A DNA stretch of 64,000 nucleotides from Pirellulimonas nuda (GTDB taxonomy: Bacteria > Planctomycetota > Planctomycetia > Pirellulales > Lacipirellulaceae), in assembly GCF_007750855.1 (NCBI RefSeq), contig NZ_CP036291.1, positions 1,550,001-1,614,000 on the forward strand, given 5' to 3'. The notes under the pieces were generated by a model. The model was given only the letters and a program-made list of their open reading frames with translations. It had not been told where the DNA came from and made no database searches. Shown piece by piece: positions 19,924 through 27,934 of this stretch (position 1 is the first letter of the stretch; each line of letters opens with the position of its first letter). The position numbers and the translations under genes were made by a program.

Positions 19924-20961
19924 TCAGTCGCTCGACCTCGAACGAGGCAGAAACGCCTTCGCCTTTTGGGGAGGCGGCGCCGTCGTCTCGTGGATCTCAA
20001 ACCAGGCTTCTTGTTGCTTCGTCGACGAGGAGAGGTTCGGCTCCCCCTCGCAAAGCTCGCGCACCGCGTCGAAAGCCAGTTCGCCTATCAGCGAAGAGTC
20101 TTGGCAGACAGCGGACATACGCGGGTAGACGCTGTTGCGGGTGTCAGAGTCGTCGAACCCGATCACCGAGAGGTCTTCCGGCACGCGGACGCCCATCTGG
20201 TGTGCCTCGTTAACTATTCCCACCGCCAGCAAAGGGTCCGCGATAAACATGGCGGTCGGCCGGTCGGCTTTGCTGAGGATGCGTCGCGCCAGTGGCGAAC
20301 CGTCCATCCGGTGCGGGGGGACCCGATAGACATCGCGATCACAGAATAGCCCCGCATCGCTCAGTACTTCGCGATAGGCCTCCATGCGGTCGGAGTGGTC
20401 ACCGTCGTCGCGATCGCATCCGACGAACGCGATCCGCTTGTGGCCTAGCGAGACAAGGTGCTCGACGGCCTCACGGCTGGCGTTGCTGGAGGCGGCGTAG
20501 ACGAACCTTAGCTGCTCGCAGTCAAAGTGATCGCCCAGCACGACCAGCGGCGCTCCTTCGCGGGCCAGCTCGACAAGCTCGCCGCGGAACTCCAGCCTGG
20601 ATCGCACCACCGCTCCGCTGACCCCTTTGCGGCTGAGGAATTGACGGAGCGGCTCGCCCGCTTGGCGATCGCGGCGGAAGTCGAGGATGACAAAGTCGTA
20701 GATCGAGCGGCGCATCGCCTTTCCCATACCGTCGATGCACGCCGAGTCGTAGGGCGACGAGAGCCAGAATTCGTCCATGTACAGCAACCCGATCCGCGAC
20801 GCACGGATCTTCCCCACCGTTGGGGCGTAGTCGCACGTGGCCGCTACCTCCAGCACCCGGTTGCGAAGTTCTGGCGTTACCGACGCGCTTCCGTTGAGCA
20901 CACGCGAGACGGTAGCGATTGAGACGCCGGCCTTTTTCGCTACTGCGCGGACTGAGGACAT
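19924..20961 (-). CDS. LacI/GalR-family transcriptional repressor
   Basis: A 345-aa LacI-family regulator. The N-terminal helix-turn-helix and hinge are clear: MSSVRAVAKKAGVSIATVSR then VLNGSASVTPELRNRVLEVA. The periplasmic-binding-protein-like sensor domain follows, with FVGCDRDDGDHSDRMEAYRE, PTAMFIADPLLAVGIVNEA and DLSVIGFDDSD. Such proteins bind a sugar and release an operator. It is divergent from the beta-glucan operon that starts at 21340, which suggests it controls that operon and itself. An 11-bp sequence occurring twice in the shared upstream region is a candidate operator. Confidence 0.93.
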   Translation of the reverse strand: MSSVRAVAKKAGVSIATVSRVLNGSASVTPELRNRVLEVAATCDYAPTVGKIRASRIGLLYMDEFWLSSPYDSACIDGMGKAMRRSIYDFVILDFRRDRQAGEPLRQFLSRKGVSGAVVRSRLEFRGELVELAREGAPLVVLGDHFDCEQLRFVYAASSNASREAVEHLVSLGHKRIAFVGCDRDDGDHSDRMEAYREVLSDAGLFCDRDVYRVPPHRMDGSPLARRILSKADRPTAMFIADPLLAVGIVNEAHQMGVRVPEDLSVIGFDDSDTRNSVYPRMSAVCQDSSLIGELAFDAVRELCEGEPNLSSSTKQQEAWFEIHETTAPPPQKAKAFLPRSRSSD

Positions 20962-20994
20962 TCGTAGGGCTCGCGACCTGAGATGTGTGCAAAG

Positions 20995-21005
20995 AAACAG
21001 TTACA
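20995..21005 (+). promoter_or_regulatory. Candidate operator copy 1 (AAACAGTTACA)
   Basis: This site lies 34 nt upstream of the LacI-type gene start. Within GAAACAGTTAC the arms GAAAC and GTTAC are inverted repeats with one mismatch. It is identical to copy 2 at 21156. Confidence 0.45.
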
Positions 21006-21122
21006 TGTAGATTACGCCCGTTGTGACGGGATTGCAAGCAGGAAATCTCGGTGATAATCAGCTTATTTCTCGTAGATATGCCGCTGCTGGGTTCTGGATG
21101 CAACGATTGTGCAAGAAAGTGC

Positions 21123-21151
21123 TTGACGGAGTTCCGCAGGCCGGTTACTCT
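21123..21151 (+). promoter_or_regulatory. Candidate sigma-70-type promoter of the glycosidase operon
   Basis: TTGACG at 21123-21128 and TACTCT at 21146-21151 are separated by exactly 17 nt. The predicted start of transcription (about 21158) falls inside operator copy 2, an arrangement that would allow repression. Confidence 0.5.
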
Positions 21152-21155
21152 GAGA

Positions 21156-21166
21156 AAACAGTTACA
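21156..21166 (+). promoter_or_regulatory. Candidate operator copy 2 (AAACAGTTACA)
   Basis: An exact copy of the 11-mer at 20995. It begins 5 nt after the putative -10 box, so a bound repressor would cover the transcription start. Confidence 0.45.
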
Positions 21167-21339
21167 GAGCTTGTTTCATTCTCGTCGTTCTTCGTGCTGC
21201 TGCCTTTAGTCAGTGCGACAGTGGCAAGTCCTCGGCCCGTCAAGCTGCGACTGACGGACCAGGTTGGCCGCACCCTCATCCCGGCTTTGCTTTTTCCGCC
21301 CCGCAAGGGCGTCCGTTTCCTTTTTTGGGAGTAGTTCTG

Positions 21340-22017
21340 ATGTTGCGCACTGCCTGTTGCTTCTGTGTGGCGATCGTAGCGGCCTGTGTGCCGGTGCACG
21401 CCAACCAGCTCGTGAACCCCGGCTTTGAGACCCCCCCCATTCCTGCGGGCGGACCGCCCGAGTACTTCGGCGCCACCGGCTGGACCGATTTCGGCGGCGG
21501 CACGTACACGGTCGGCAGTGCAGTGGTTACGCCCAACTCGGGGGCTCAGTCGCTGAAGATGTTCGGCGGCGCCTCCGGGGTGTATCAGCAGTTCGCGGCC
21601 ACGCCCGGTCAACTTTGGGACGGCGGCGCCTACGTGTTGAATGACGCAGGGGATCCGATGGCGGGCGGACAGGTCGCGGCCGTCAACATCGAGTGGATCC
21701 TGGCCGACGGCGTCAACCAAGTGCCCGGCGGAGCAGGGGTAGGCTTTATCACCAATGGCGACACGATCTCGACCACGCCTCAGGGGCAATGGAACTTGCG
21801 CCCGATTAGCGGCGTAGCGCCGGCGGGAACCGCGTTCGCTCGATTTGTGCTGATCACCGGCGAGTTTGGCGGCGGCGGCATGACGGGCGGCGGCGGCGCC
21901 CCGAAGTACGACGACGCATTCTTCGACATCCGTCCTGGTCAGGTGCCCGAGCCCGCTTCGTTGGCGCTGGTCGGCATGGTCGCGATTGGGTTGGTAGCCG
22001 CCCGTCGCCGGCGCTGA
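21340..22017 (+). CDS. Secreted PEP-CTERM protein, carbohydrate-binding-like
   Basis: A 225-aa exported protein: an N-terminal signal (CCFCVAIVAACVPVHA), then a beta-sandwich-like domain starting NQLVNPGFETPP with TGWTDFGGGT and SGVYQQFAATPGQLW. It ends in a PEP-CTERM sorting tail, VPEPASLALVGMVAIGLVAA plus Arg residues. The NPGFE...W opening is typical of carbohydrate-binding-like modules in planctomycete secreted proteins. The ATG at 21340 follows a GGGAG site; an upstream TTG in frame was rejected. It is the first gene of the glycosidase operon. Confidence 0.85.
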   Translation: MLRTACCFCVAIVAACVPVHANQLVNPGFETPPIPAGGPPEYFGATGWTDFGGGTYTVGSAVVTPNSGAQSLKMFGGASGVYQQFAATPGQLWDGGAYVLNDAGDPMAGGQVAAVNIEWILADGVNQVPGGAGVGFITNGDTISTTPQGQWNLRPISGVAPAGTAFARFVLITGEFGGGGMTGGGGAPKYDDAFFDIRPGQVPEPASLALVGMVAIGLVAARRRR

Positions 22018-22140
22018 GTCGATGACGCGATTGTGAGTAGATGCCGGTTCGTGCGTGGGGCTGATTCCCCCAGCCCCACGCCGCGACCGGTTCCCAGAAA
22101 CCTATTCTTCGTTCCTCTCATTCTTCCGAAGGTGTTTCGC

Positions 22141-23937
22141 ATGGAACGCTGTCTTATCAGGCCGCATGCGCTGCTGCTAATTGCGTTGATCGCAGCGGCT
22201 GCTTTTTCACCGCAGGCCTTAGGTCAGATCCTGCTGCGTGATGACTTCGATGATCAGAACGGCCCGACGGGCGCCCAGAATGATGGGGTTGTCGACAAAT
22301 CAACCTACCGCGCCCCGTTCGGAGGCGAAGACTTCCTCGGCCGGACGCAGTTGCGTTTTGTGCTGCCTGCCGAGAACGTATCGACGCTCGCGCCGGGAAG
22401 CACCGACGGCAAGGTCGCGGTGCTTAATCTCGATACCTACAACCCTCTGGCCCCCGGGGCGGCGTTCTTCGGGACCGACCTGCTGACGAAGGCCAACTTC
22501 GCCCGCGCCGGTGGCCTGCGGTGGGAGGGGCGGATGCGGTTCCGCGACGGCGTCGCCGCCGGCTTGGTCGGCGCCGGATTCTTGTACGACGTGCAGCGGC
22601 AGAGCCCGCCCAACTCGGGGACGCTGGTTCGCGACGAGATCGACCACGAGCTGCTGAGCAACGTCGCCGTCGGCCCGAACCCCGACTCTACCTTCACCAA
22701 CGTTTGGAACGACGGCGCGTTCACCGGGCCGACCGCGGGTGGTGCAGGGGCCACGATCAACACCGCCCCGATCTCTGCAAGCTTCGACCTAACGGCGTTC
22801 CACAACTACCGCATCGATTGGCTCCCCAACCGAGTGGAGTACTACATTGACAACACGCTGGTGCGCACCGAGACGAGCGTCGTCCCCGACGACCCGATGA
22901 AGTCGCACTTCAATCTCTGGGCGCCGGCAAGTGATTTCTCGGCCGCGTACAACGCCTCGCTGCAGCCGACCGCGGTGCAGGCCAACAACCAGACCTATTC
23001 TCTCGAGATCGACTACGTTCAGATCGAGCGGCTCAACACCACCGCTACCGAGAAGCTGTTCGACGGGGGTTTCGAGAACACCTTTGAGCTCTCCTCGGTA
23101 TCTGGAAACGGGCCTCCACCGACCATTAACTCCGCGAACGGCACCGGCGAGTGGATCGCCTTCAACAACGCCTACATCGACTTCGGCGAGGCGGTTGCGC
23201 CGGCGAACGGCTTCAACGCCCTCAAGACGTATGGGCCCTTCAAGCCCAACTTCGACGCGTCCGGCGTTTGGCAGAATGTGGCCGCGGCGCCTGGGCAAGA
23301 GTTCCACGCCTCGGTGTTGGCCAACTCGCCGAGCGCCGACTCGATCGCCACGAATGGAGACGCGCAGGTCCGCTTCACAACCCTCAACCTTTCCTTCCAC
23401 GACGCCGCGGGCGCCGTGATCAAGGAGTTCGCCGGCAACCCCGATTCGGCCAACGCCAACGGAAAAGAGACGCCGATCTTCGACAGCCGAGACGCCAACC
23501 TTCCCTCCATCCAAGACTCGTGGATCCAGTACACCGTCGACGCGATCGCGCCGGCCGGCACGGCGTTTGTTCGCTACAACCTGTTCTTTGTGCAGGACGG
23601 GAACTTTGGCGGCGGCGCCGTTTATTTCGACGACGCATCGCTGTTGCTGCTGACGCCCGATACGCCGGCAGGGGTGGTTGGCGACTACAACAACGACGGG
23701 TTCGTCAACGCGGCCGACTACACCGTGTGGCGCGACGCGCTCGGCGCCGCGACCGCGCTGCCGAACGACCCCATCGGGGGGACGATCGGCCAGTCGCAGT
23801 ACACGCAGTGGAAGTCCGCCTTCGGCAACTCGGCCCTCGGGGCGTCTGTCGGCGCTTCGTCTGCGGTTCCCGAACCATCGGCCATCGCGCTGCTGGGCTG
23901 TGTCGCGCTCGCGGCCGGCCTGCGTCGCCGACCGTAG
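22141..23937 (+). CDS. Secreted GH16-like protein with dockerin-like and PEP-CTERM tail
   Basis: A 598-aa protein. A signal peptide (LLLIALIAAAAFSPQALGQ) precedes a GH16-like domain in which the active-site motif reads VRDEIDHELLSN, matching the GH16 pattern E-x-D-x-E with the Glu nucleophile and Asp present; FHNYRIDWLPNRVEYYIDN follows as expected for the fold. A carbohydrate-binding-like module starts at FDGGFENTFELS. A dockerin-type Asp-rich segment (GDYNNDGFVNAADYTVWRDA) and a PEP-CTERM tail (VPEPSAIALLGCVALAA) end it. The ATG at 22141 with GAAGGTG upstream was chosen. It probably cleaves or binds a beta-glucan. Confidence 0.82.
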   Translation: MERCLIRPHALLLIALIAAAAFSPQALGQILLRDDFDDQNGPTGAQNDGVVDKSTYRAPFGGEDFLGRTQLRFVLPAENVSTLAPGSTDGKVAVLNLDTYNPLAPGAAFFGTDLLTKANFARAGGLRWEGRMRFRDGVAAGLVGAGFLYDVQRQSPPNSGTLVRDEIDHELLSNVAVGPNPDSTFTNVWNDGAFTGPTAGGAGATINTAPISASFDLTAFHNYRIDWLPNRVEYYIDNTLVRTETSVVPDDPMKSHFNLWAPASDFSAAYNASLQPTAVQANNQTYSLEIDYVQIERLNTTATEKLFDGGFENTFELSSVSGNGPPPTINSANGTGEWIAFNNAYIDFGEAVAPANGFNALKTYGPFKPNFDASGVWQNVAAAPGQEFHASVLANSPSADSIATNGDAQVRFTTLNLSFHDAAGAVIKEFAGNPDSANANGKETPIFDSRDANLPSIQDSWIQYTVDAIAPAGTAFVRYNLFFVQDGNFGGGAVYFDDASLLLLTPDTPAGVVGDYNNDGFVNAADYTVWRDALGAATALPNDPIGGTIGQSQYTQWKSAFGNSALGASVGASSAVPEPSAIALLGCVALAAGLRRRP

Positions 23938-24003
23938 CAGCCCCGCGCCGGTTCTCGGCGCTGAGACCCTATTCACCACGCCCCTTCACGGAGTCGAAAC
24001 ACG

Positions 24004-25059
24004 ATGCGTGACCCAGACCCCACGCGCAGCCGGAGCGGTTTTACGCTCGTCGAGTTGCTGGTCGTAATCGCGATCATCGGAACCCTGGTGGCGCTGCTGC
24101 TGCCGGCGGTGCAATCGGCCCGCGAAGCGGCGCGGCGGATGAGCTGCGCCAATCAAGAGAAGAACCTAGCGCTGGCGTGCCTCAACTACCACGACGCGCA
24201 GGGGCACTTCCCGGAGAGCAACGGCTTCTACGGAACGTTTGATGGCCAGGAGGGGCGGGGACCGGCCTCGGGGTGGATCCTGAAGATCCTGCCGCAGATC
24301 GAAGAGGGGCCGCTCTACGATCGGTTCAAGGCGGGGGGGGCGTTCGAGGGAGTCTTCGTGCTGGGGCAGTGCCGGTCGCCTGCGCCGGGCAAGGGGCTTG
24401 CCTCACTAAAGGATGGAATCAGCGTGCCGGAGTTGCTGAAGACGCAGCTCGGCATCCTCCAGTGCCCGACCGATGAGTCGGTGCAGCAGCTCTCGGACCA
24501 GCAGTACGGGTTCCCAACCCCGTGCCAGGTAGCGACCAGCAGCTACAAGGGGGTCCTCGGCGACAGCGTGATCGGCGAAACCAACGGCACTACATTCACG
24601 AACGCCGCGTCGCAGTACCCGAGCGGCGACTACAGCAAACCGCCGCAGCCATTCACGACGCAGCACGATTGCCACCGCGACACGCGTTGCCGCGGGATGT
24701 TCTTCCGGCAGTCGTGGCGAGCGCCCGTTAAGATCTCAACCGTTACCGACGGGACGAGCAAGACTTTCCTTCTGGGAGAGGACGTCCCCGAGTACAACTA
24801 CCACTCCGCCGCGTTCTATTCCGATGGCGATTGGTGCAGTTGCAACACGCCGCTGAATAACCTGATGAACCTGCCTGCTTCGACGGTCGACCCCGCGTTC
24901 TGGTGGGAGCAACGCGGCTTCCGCAGCCGCCATGCGGGCGGCGCCAACTTCGCGTCCGTCGATGGCTCGGTGCGGTTCGTTACCGAGGGCGTAGACAACG
25001 TGCTCTACCGCACCACGTGCACCCGGAACGGCGGCGAGCTGGTCAGCGAATCGTTCTAG
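24004..25059 (+). CDS. DUF1559 protein with prepilin-type N-terminal cleavage site
   Basis: A 351-aa member of the large planctomycete DUF1559 family. The type IV prepilin-like N-terminus is GFTLVELLVVIAIIGTLVAL followed by LLPAVQSAREAARRMSCANQ. The conserved H-x-G-G motif near the end reads RSRHAGGANFASVDGSVRFV. These proteins are predicted pseudopilins exported and anchored through the N-terminal helix; their exact job is unknown. A GGAG site precedes the ATG. It sits between the two GH16 genes in one plus-strand operon, a frequent placement for this family. Confidence 0.93.
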   Translation: MRDPDPTRSRSGFTLVELLVVIAIIGTLVALLLPAVQSAREAARRMSCANQEKNLALACLNYHDAQGHFPESNGFYGTFDGQEGRGPASGWILKILPQIEEGPLYDRFKAGGAFEGVFVLGQCRSPAPGKGLASLKDGISVPELLKTQLGILQCPTDESVQQLSDQQYGFPTPCQVATSSYKGVLGDSVIGETNGTTFTNAASQYPSGDYSKPPQPFTTQHDCHRDTRCRGMFFRQSWRAPVKISTVTDGTSKTFLLGEDVPEYNYHSAAFYSDGDWCSCNTPLNNLMNLPASTVDPAFWWEQRGFRSRHAGGANFASVDGSVRFVTEGVDNVLYRTTCTRNGGELVSESF

Positions 25060-25101
25060 AACGCTCGCTCGCGGCATCCACCCTAGAAACGGAGAACCAT
25101 C

Positions 25102-25743
25102 GTGAACCGCCGAGAAAGAACGTTGCGGCCAGAACGGTACGCGGTGCTGTTCGTCTTGTCTGTCGCCTGCGCCGGGTGCAGCGAACGGACGGCGGCCGTG
25201 TCGGGAACGGTCAAGCTCGACAAGGCGCCGCTAGCGATCACCGAGGGGCAACGCGGGATGGTGGTGTTCCGTCCCGTGGCGGGGGGCGCCACCTGCACTA
25301 GCCTGATTGGGGCCGACGGCGGCTATCGCGTCGCTACCGGGGCGGCCAGCGGGGTCGTCCCCGGCGACTACATGGTGTCGGTCCGGGTGATTGAGCTGGT
25401 CCAGGGCGCGGAAGGAGAGGGGGCTAGCGGACGGCCGATCACCCCGGCGGTCTACTCCGACCCGCTGACTTCCGGCCTGCTGTACACGGTGCAGTCGGGG
25501 GCGAACCAGATCGACATCCCGCTAGAATCTTCCGCGGGGCCCGCCGTAATCCCATCGCCGCCCCAGGCAGATATCGACGACGCAACGCCTGCGGAAACGG
25601 CAGAACCAACCGATCACTCCGAAGCCCCATCCGGCGAGACCGAGGCGTCCAAGGAGGCAAGCGATGATGGTGGCAGTAAGAACGAAGTGCGTCCACAGGC
25701 CAAACCAGCAGAGACCAAGGAGCCGAGCGATGAGGTACAGTAG
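25102..25743 (+). CDS. Lipoprotein with carboxypeptidase-regulatory-like domain
   Basis: A 213-aa lipoprotein. The signal peptide ends in a lipobox (SVACAGCSE, Cys near residue 26). A small beta-sandwich follows: VSGTVKLDKAPLAITEG, then GGYRVATGAASGVVPGDYMV, the pattern found in planctomycete lipoproteins next to DUF1559 genes. The last 70 residues are low-complexity, acidic and Pro/Glu-rich. The start is GTG with a CGGAGAA site. It overlaps the next lipoprotein gene by 14 nt. Confidence 0.85.
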   Translation: MNRRERTLRPERYAVLFVLSVACAGCSERTAAVSGTVKLDKAPLAITEGQRGMVVFRPVAGGATCTSLIGADGGYRVATGAASGVVPGDYMVSVRVIELVQGAEGEGASGRPITPAVYSDPLTSGLLYTVQSGANQIDIPLESSAGPAVIPSPPQADIDDATPAETAEPTDHSEAPSGETEASKEASDDGGSKNEVRPQAKPAETKEPSDEVQ

Positions 25744-26215
25744 ACGCGCGGCTTGCGCCTCAACCTGGCGACGCCCGCTTGCAGCGGCGTGCGTTCTTGT
25801 CGCCGCGGCGTCCAGCGTGGGTTGCGGCAGTGGGCTGGCCACTGTGACCGGGGCCGTGACCTTAGACGGCGCGCCGCTGGCGGGAGGGGGAGACACGCGG
25901 GCGATGGTCTACCTATACCCCGAGGGGGGGACCGGCGCCCCGGCCGTAGGCTTGTTGAACGAGGCAGGCGAGTACCAGATCTCCACAGGGACCCGCGACG
26001 GAGTAGAGCCGGGGGCCTACCTGGTCACCATCTCTGCGTCTCAACTCACCGGCAAGGATATCCCCGGCGCACCGCGATCTGCCGTACGGATCACCCCCCC
26101 CAAGTACGCCGATCCTAGGCAGTCTGGCCTGCGCGTAGACGTGGCTTCCGGCGCCAACAAGTACGACTTCGCTCTGGAGTCCGACCCAACCACTCGCCGC
26201 CGCAGGGCCTCATGA
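25730..26215 (+). CDS. Second lipoprotein, paralogue of the preceding gene
   Basis: A 161-aa lipoprotein with lipobox ASSVGCGSG and the same beta-sandwich pattern as its neighbour: VTGAVTLDGAPLAGGGDTRA, then GEYQISTGTRDGVEPGAYLV. It looks like a tandem duplication without the low-complexity tail. The ATG at 25730 follows AAGGAG; an upstream in-frame ATG inside the previous gene was rejected. Its stop overlaps the GH16 start as ATGA. Confidence 0.83.
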   Translation: MRYSRRAACASTWRRPLAAACVLVAAASSVGCGSGLATVTGAVTLDGAPLAGGGDTRAMVYLYPEGGTGAPAVGLLNEAGEYQISTGTRDGVEPGAYLVTISASQLTGKDIPGAPRSAVRITPPKYADPRQSGLRVDVASGANKYDFALESDPTTRRRRAS

Positions 26216-27846
26216 CTAGTTTCTTGGCGTCAAAGGGTGTCCTGCGTCGCGGCCTCGTCTGGTCGGCGATCCTACCGATCGTTCTTACTACCGCGGATGC
26301 GAGTTGCCAGGGCCCGCAGTGGGATCTCGTTTGGGAGGACGATTTCAATTCCTTCGACCCCAATCGCTGGCAGGCGGTGACCAGCTACGCGCCAACGAAC
26401 AACTCTCGCCACGCCTACCTGCCGTCGCAAGTCAGCATCGATAGCGGCGACCTCGTGATCACGTCCGAGAACATCCCGGCGGGCTCGCTGCCGTACCGCT
26501 CTGGCCTGGTGCGCACGGTGGCTTCGCAGCAATTCGGTCGGTGGGAGGTTCGCGCCAAGCTGCCGGTCACCACCGGCATGTGGCCCGCGATCTGGCTGCT
26601 GCCCGACACGTCGGCTCACCCGTGGCCCAGCGGCGGGGAGATCGACATCATGGAGAACCGCGGCAACCAGCCGACGCGAACCAGCAGCGCCTTCCACTAC
26701 GGGACGAGCCAGCCCTACCGGCACGACTTTGTCTATGACGAGCAGCAAACGCCTACCCTGGCGGGCGCCTTGGTGCGTTACGACCAGGGTTACCACACCT
26801 ACGCCGTCGATTGGACGCCAACCTACCTCCGCTTTTATGTAGACGGCGTCAACTACTACACCGTCTACGACGAGGATGTCGGCGGGTTCTTGTCGCAGAA
26901 CGCCAAGCCAATGCAATTGATCCTGAACACGGCGGTCGGCGGCGACTTCCTCCCCAACCCGAACGCCTCGACCGTGTGGCCCCAGCAGTTCCGCATCGAC
27001 TCGGTGCGGGTGTTTGAGGCGGCCGACCAGCCGGGCGCCATCGAACTCGGCAACCCCGGGTTTGAAGAGAACGATGGAAGCCTCGCCGGGTGGACCGTCT
27101 TCGGCAACGACCTGCCCGGCAACCCCAACGTCCGTGCGGCTAACGAGGCGGTGCGCACCGGCGCGGCGAGCCTGAAGCTGTTCGGATCCTATCGCGGGGG
27201 GCTGAGTCTATCGGGCGTCTCCCAGGGAATCACCGTTCAAGCCGGCGACGAAGTGACCGCAACGCTGCAAGCGCTGGTGCGCTCGGCGGACGCCCTGGCC
27301 GGGGGGAACCGTGTAGAGATGAAGATCGAGTTCTACAACGCTTTCGGCGCCAAGCACGGCGGCGCCGGGATGCTCGGCGAGCACCGGTTGGTGGTCGCCG
27401 ACGCCGCCACGGGGCACGACGCTTGGTTGCCGCACACCCTGCAACTGATTGCGCCCGAGGGCGCCGCGGAGGCCCGGCTGGCGATCGTCTTCGAGCAGTC
27501 TGACTACGACGGCGGGGCCATCCACCTCGACGATATCCTGTTTGCGTCGCGTCCCGCCGTGCCCCTTGGCGACTACAACGGCGACGGGGCGGTCGATGCC
27601 GCCGACTACACGGTCTGGCGCGACGCGCTCGGACAAACAGGAGACAACCTAGCCGCCGATGGCGATCGCAGCGGCGCCGTCGACTCGCTGGACCTGAACG
27701 TTTGGCGCCAGCACTTCGCCGGCGCCGGCGGCGTCAGCGGACAAGCCGTGCCGTCGCCCAACTCGGGCGCGCTCGCGGGCGTCACGCTCCTGGTGGGTAT
27801 CGGGGCCGCCTCAAAACAAACGCTCCAGCCGGCGCAGCATGATTGA
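26212..27846 (+). CDS. Glycoside hydrolase family 16 beta-glucanase with binding and dockerin-like modules
   Basis: A 544-aa secreted enzyme. After a signal peptide (GLVWSAILPIVLTTADASC) the GH16 domain spans about 35-270: WDLVWEDDFNSFDPNRWQ, GRWEVRAKLPVTTGMWPAIW and the catalytic GGEIDIMENRGN, where the two Glu residues of EIDIME are nucleophile and acid/base. YDQGYHTYAVDWTPTYLRFY is also typical. A carbohydrate-binding-like domain starts at LGNPGFEENDG. A dockerin-like Asp-rich segment (GDYNGDGAVDAADYTVWRDA) is followed by a weak, degenerate PEP-CTERM-like end. The family includes laminarinases, so a beta-1,3-glucan substrate is the leading guess. Confidence 0.93.
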   Translation: MTSFLASKGVLRRGLVWSAILPIVLTTADASCQGPQWDLVWEDDFNSFDPNRWQAVTSYAPTNNSRHAYLPSQVSIDSGDLVITSENIPAGSLPYRSGLVRTVASQQFGRWEVRAKLPVTTGMWPAIWLLPDTSAHPWPSGGEIDIMENRGNQPTRTSSAFHYGTSQPYRHDFVYDEQQTPTLAGALVRYDQGYHTYAVDWTPTYLRFYVDGVNYYTVYDEDVGGFLSQNAKPMQLILNTAVGGDFLPNPNASTVWPQQFRIDSVRVFEAADQPGAIELGNPGFEENDGSLAGWTVFGNDLPGNPNVRAANEAVRTGAASLKLFGSYRGGLSLSGVSQGITVQAGDEVTATLQALVRSADALAGGNRVEMKIEFYNAFGAKHGGAGMLGEHRLVVADAATGHDAWLPHTLQLIAPEGAAEARLAIVFEQSDYDGGAIHLDDILFASRPAVPLGDYNGDGAVDAADYTVWRDALGQTGDNLAADGDRSGAVDSLDLNVWRQHFAGAGGVSGQAVPSPNSGALAGVTLLVGIGAASKQTLQPAQHD

Positions 27847-27882
27847 TCCCCGGCGTATCGACGGGCCCAATCATCGGCCGCT

Positions 27883-27918
27883 CGAGTCCCACGTAACCTA
27901 CGAGTCCCAAGTAACCCC
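27883..27918 (+). repeat. Tandem 18-bp direct repeat (two units)
   Basis: CGAGTCCCACGTAACCTA is followed directly by CGAGTCCCAAGTAACCCC (15 of 18 identical). It lies in the stretch between the GH16 stop and the likely GH3 start, which argues that this stretch is non-coding or regulatory. Confidence 0.6.
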
Positions 27919-27934
27919 ATTGAATGACTCCTTG

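Larger units (their letters stand above)
20962..21339. promoter_or_regulatory. Divergent promoter region of the LacI regulator and glycosidase operon
   Basis: A 378-nt gap without a gene. It contains a good sigma-70-like promoter on the plus strand (TTGACG, 17-nt spacer, TACTCT), two copies of the 11-mer AAACAGTTACA, and a GC hairpin CGCCC-cgcaa-GGGCG (21297-21311) followed by T-rich sequence just before the first ribosome-binding site. Confidence 0.6.

Noticed and set aside
22789..23979. Minus-strand frame of 396 codons opposite the GH16-like gene
   Set aside because: Antisense shadow with no family resemblance.
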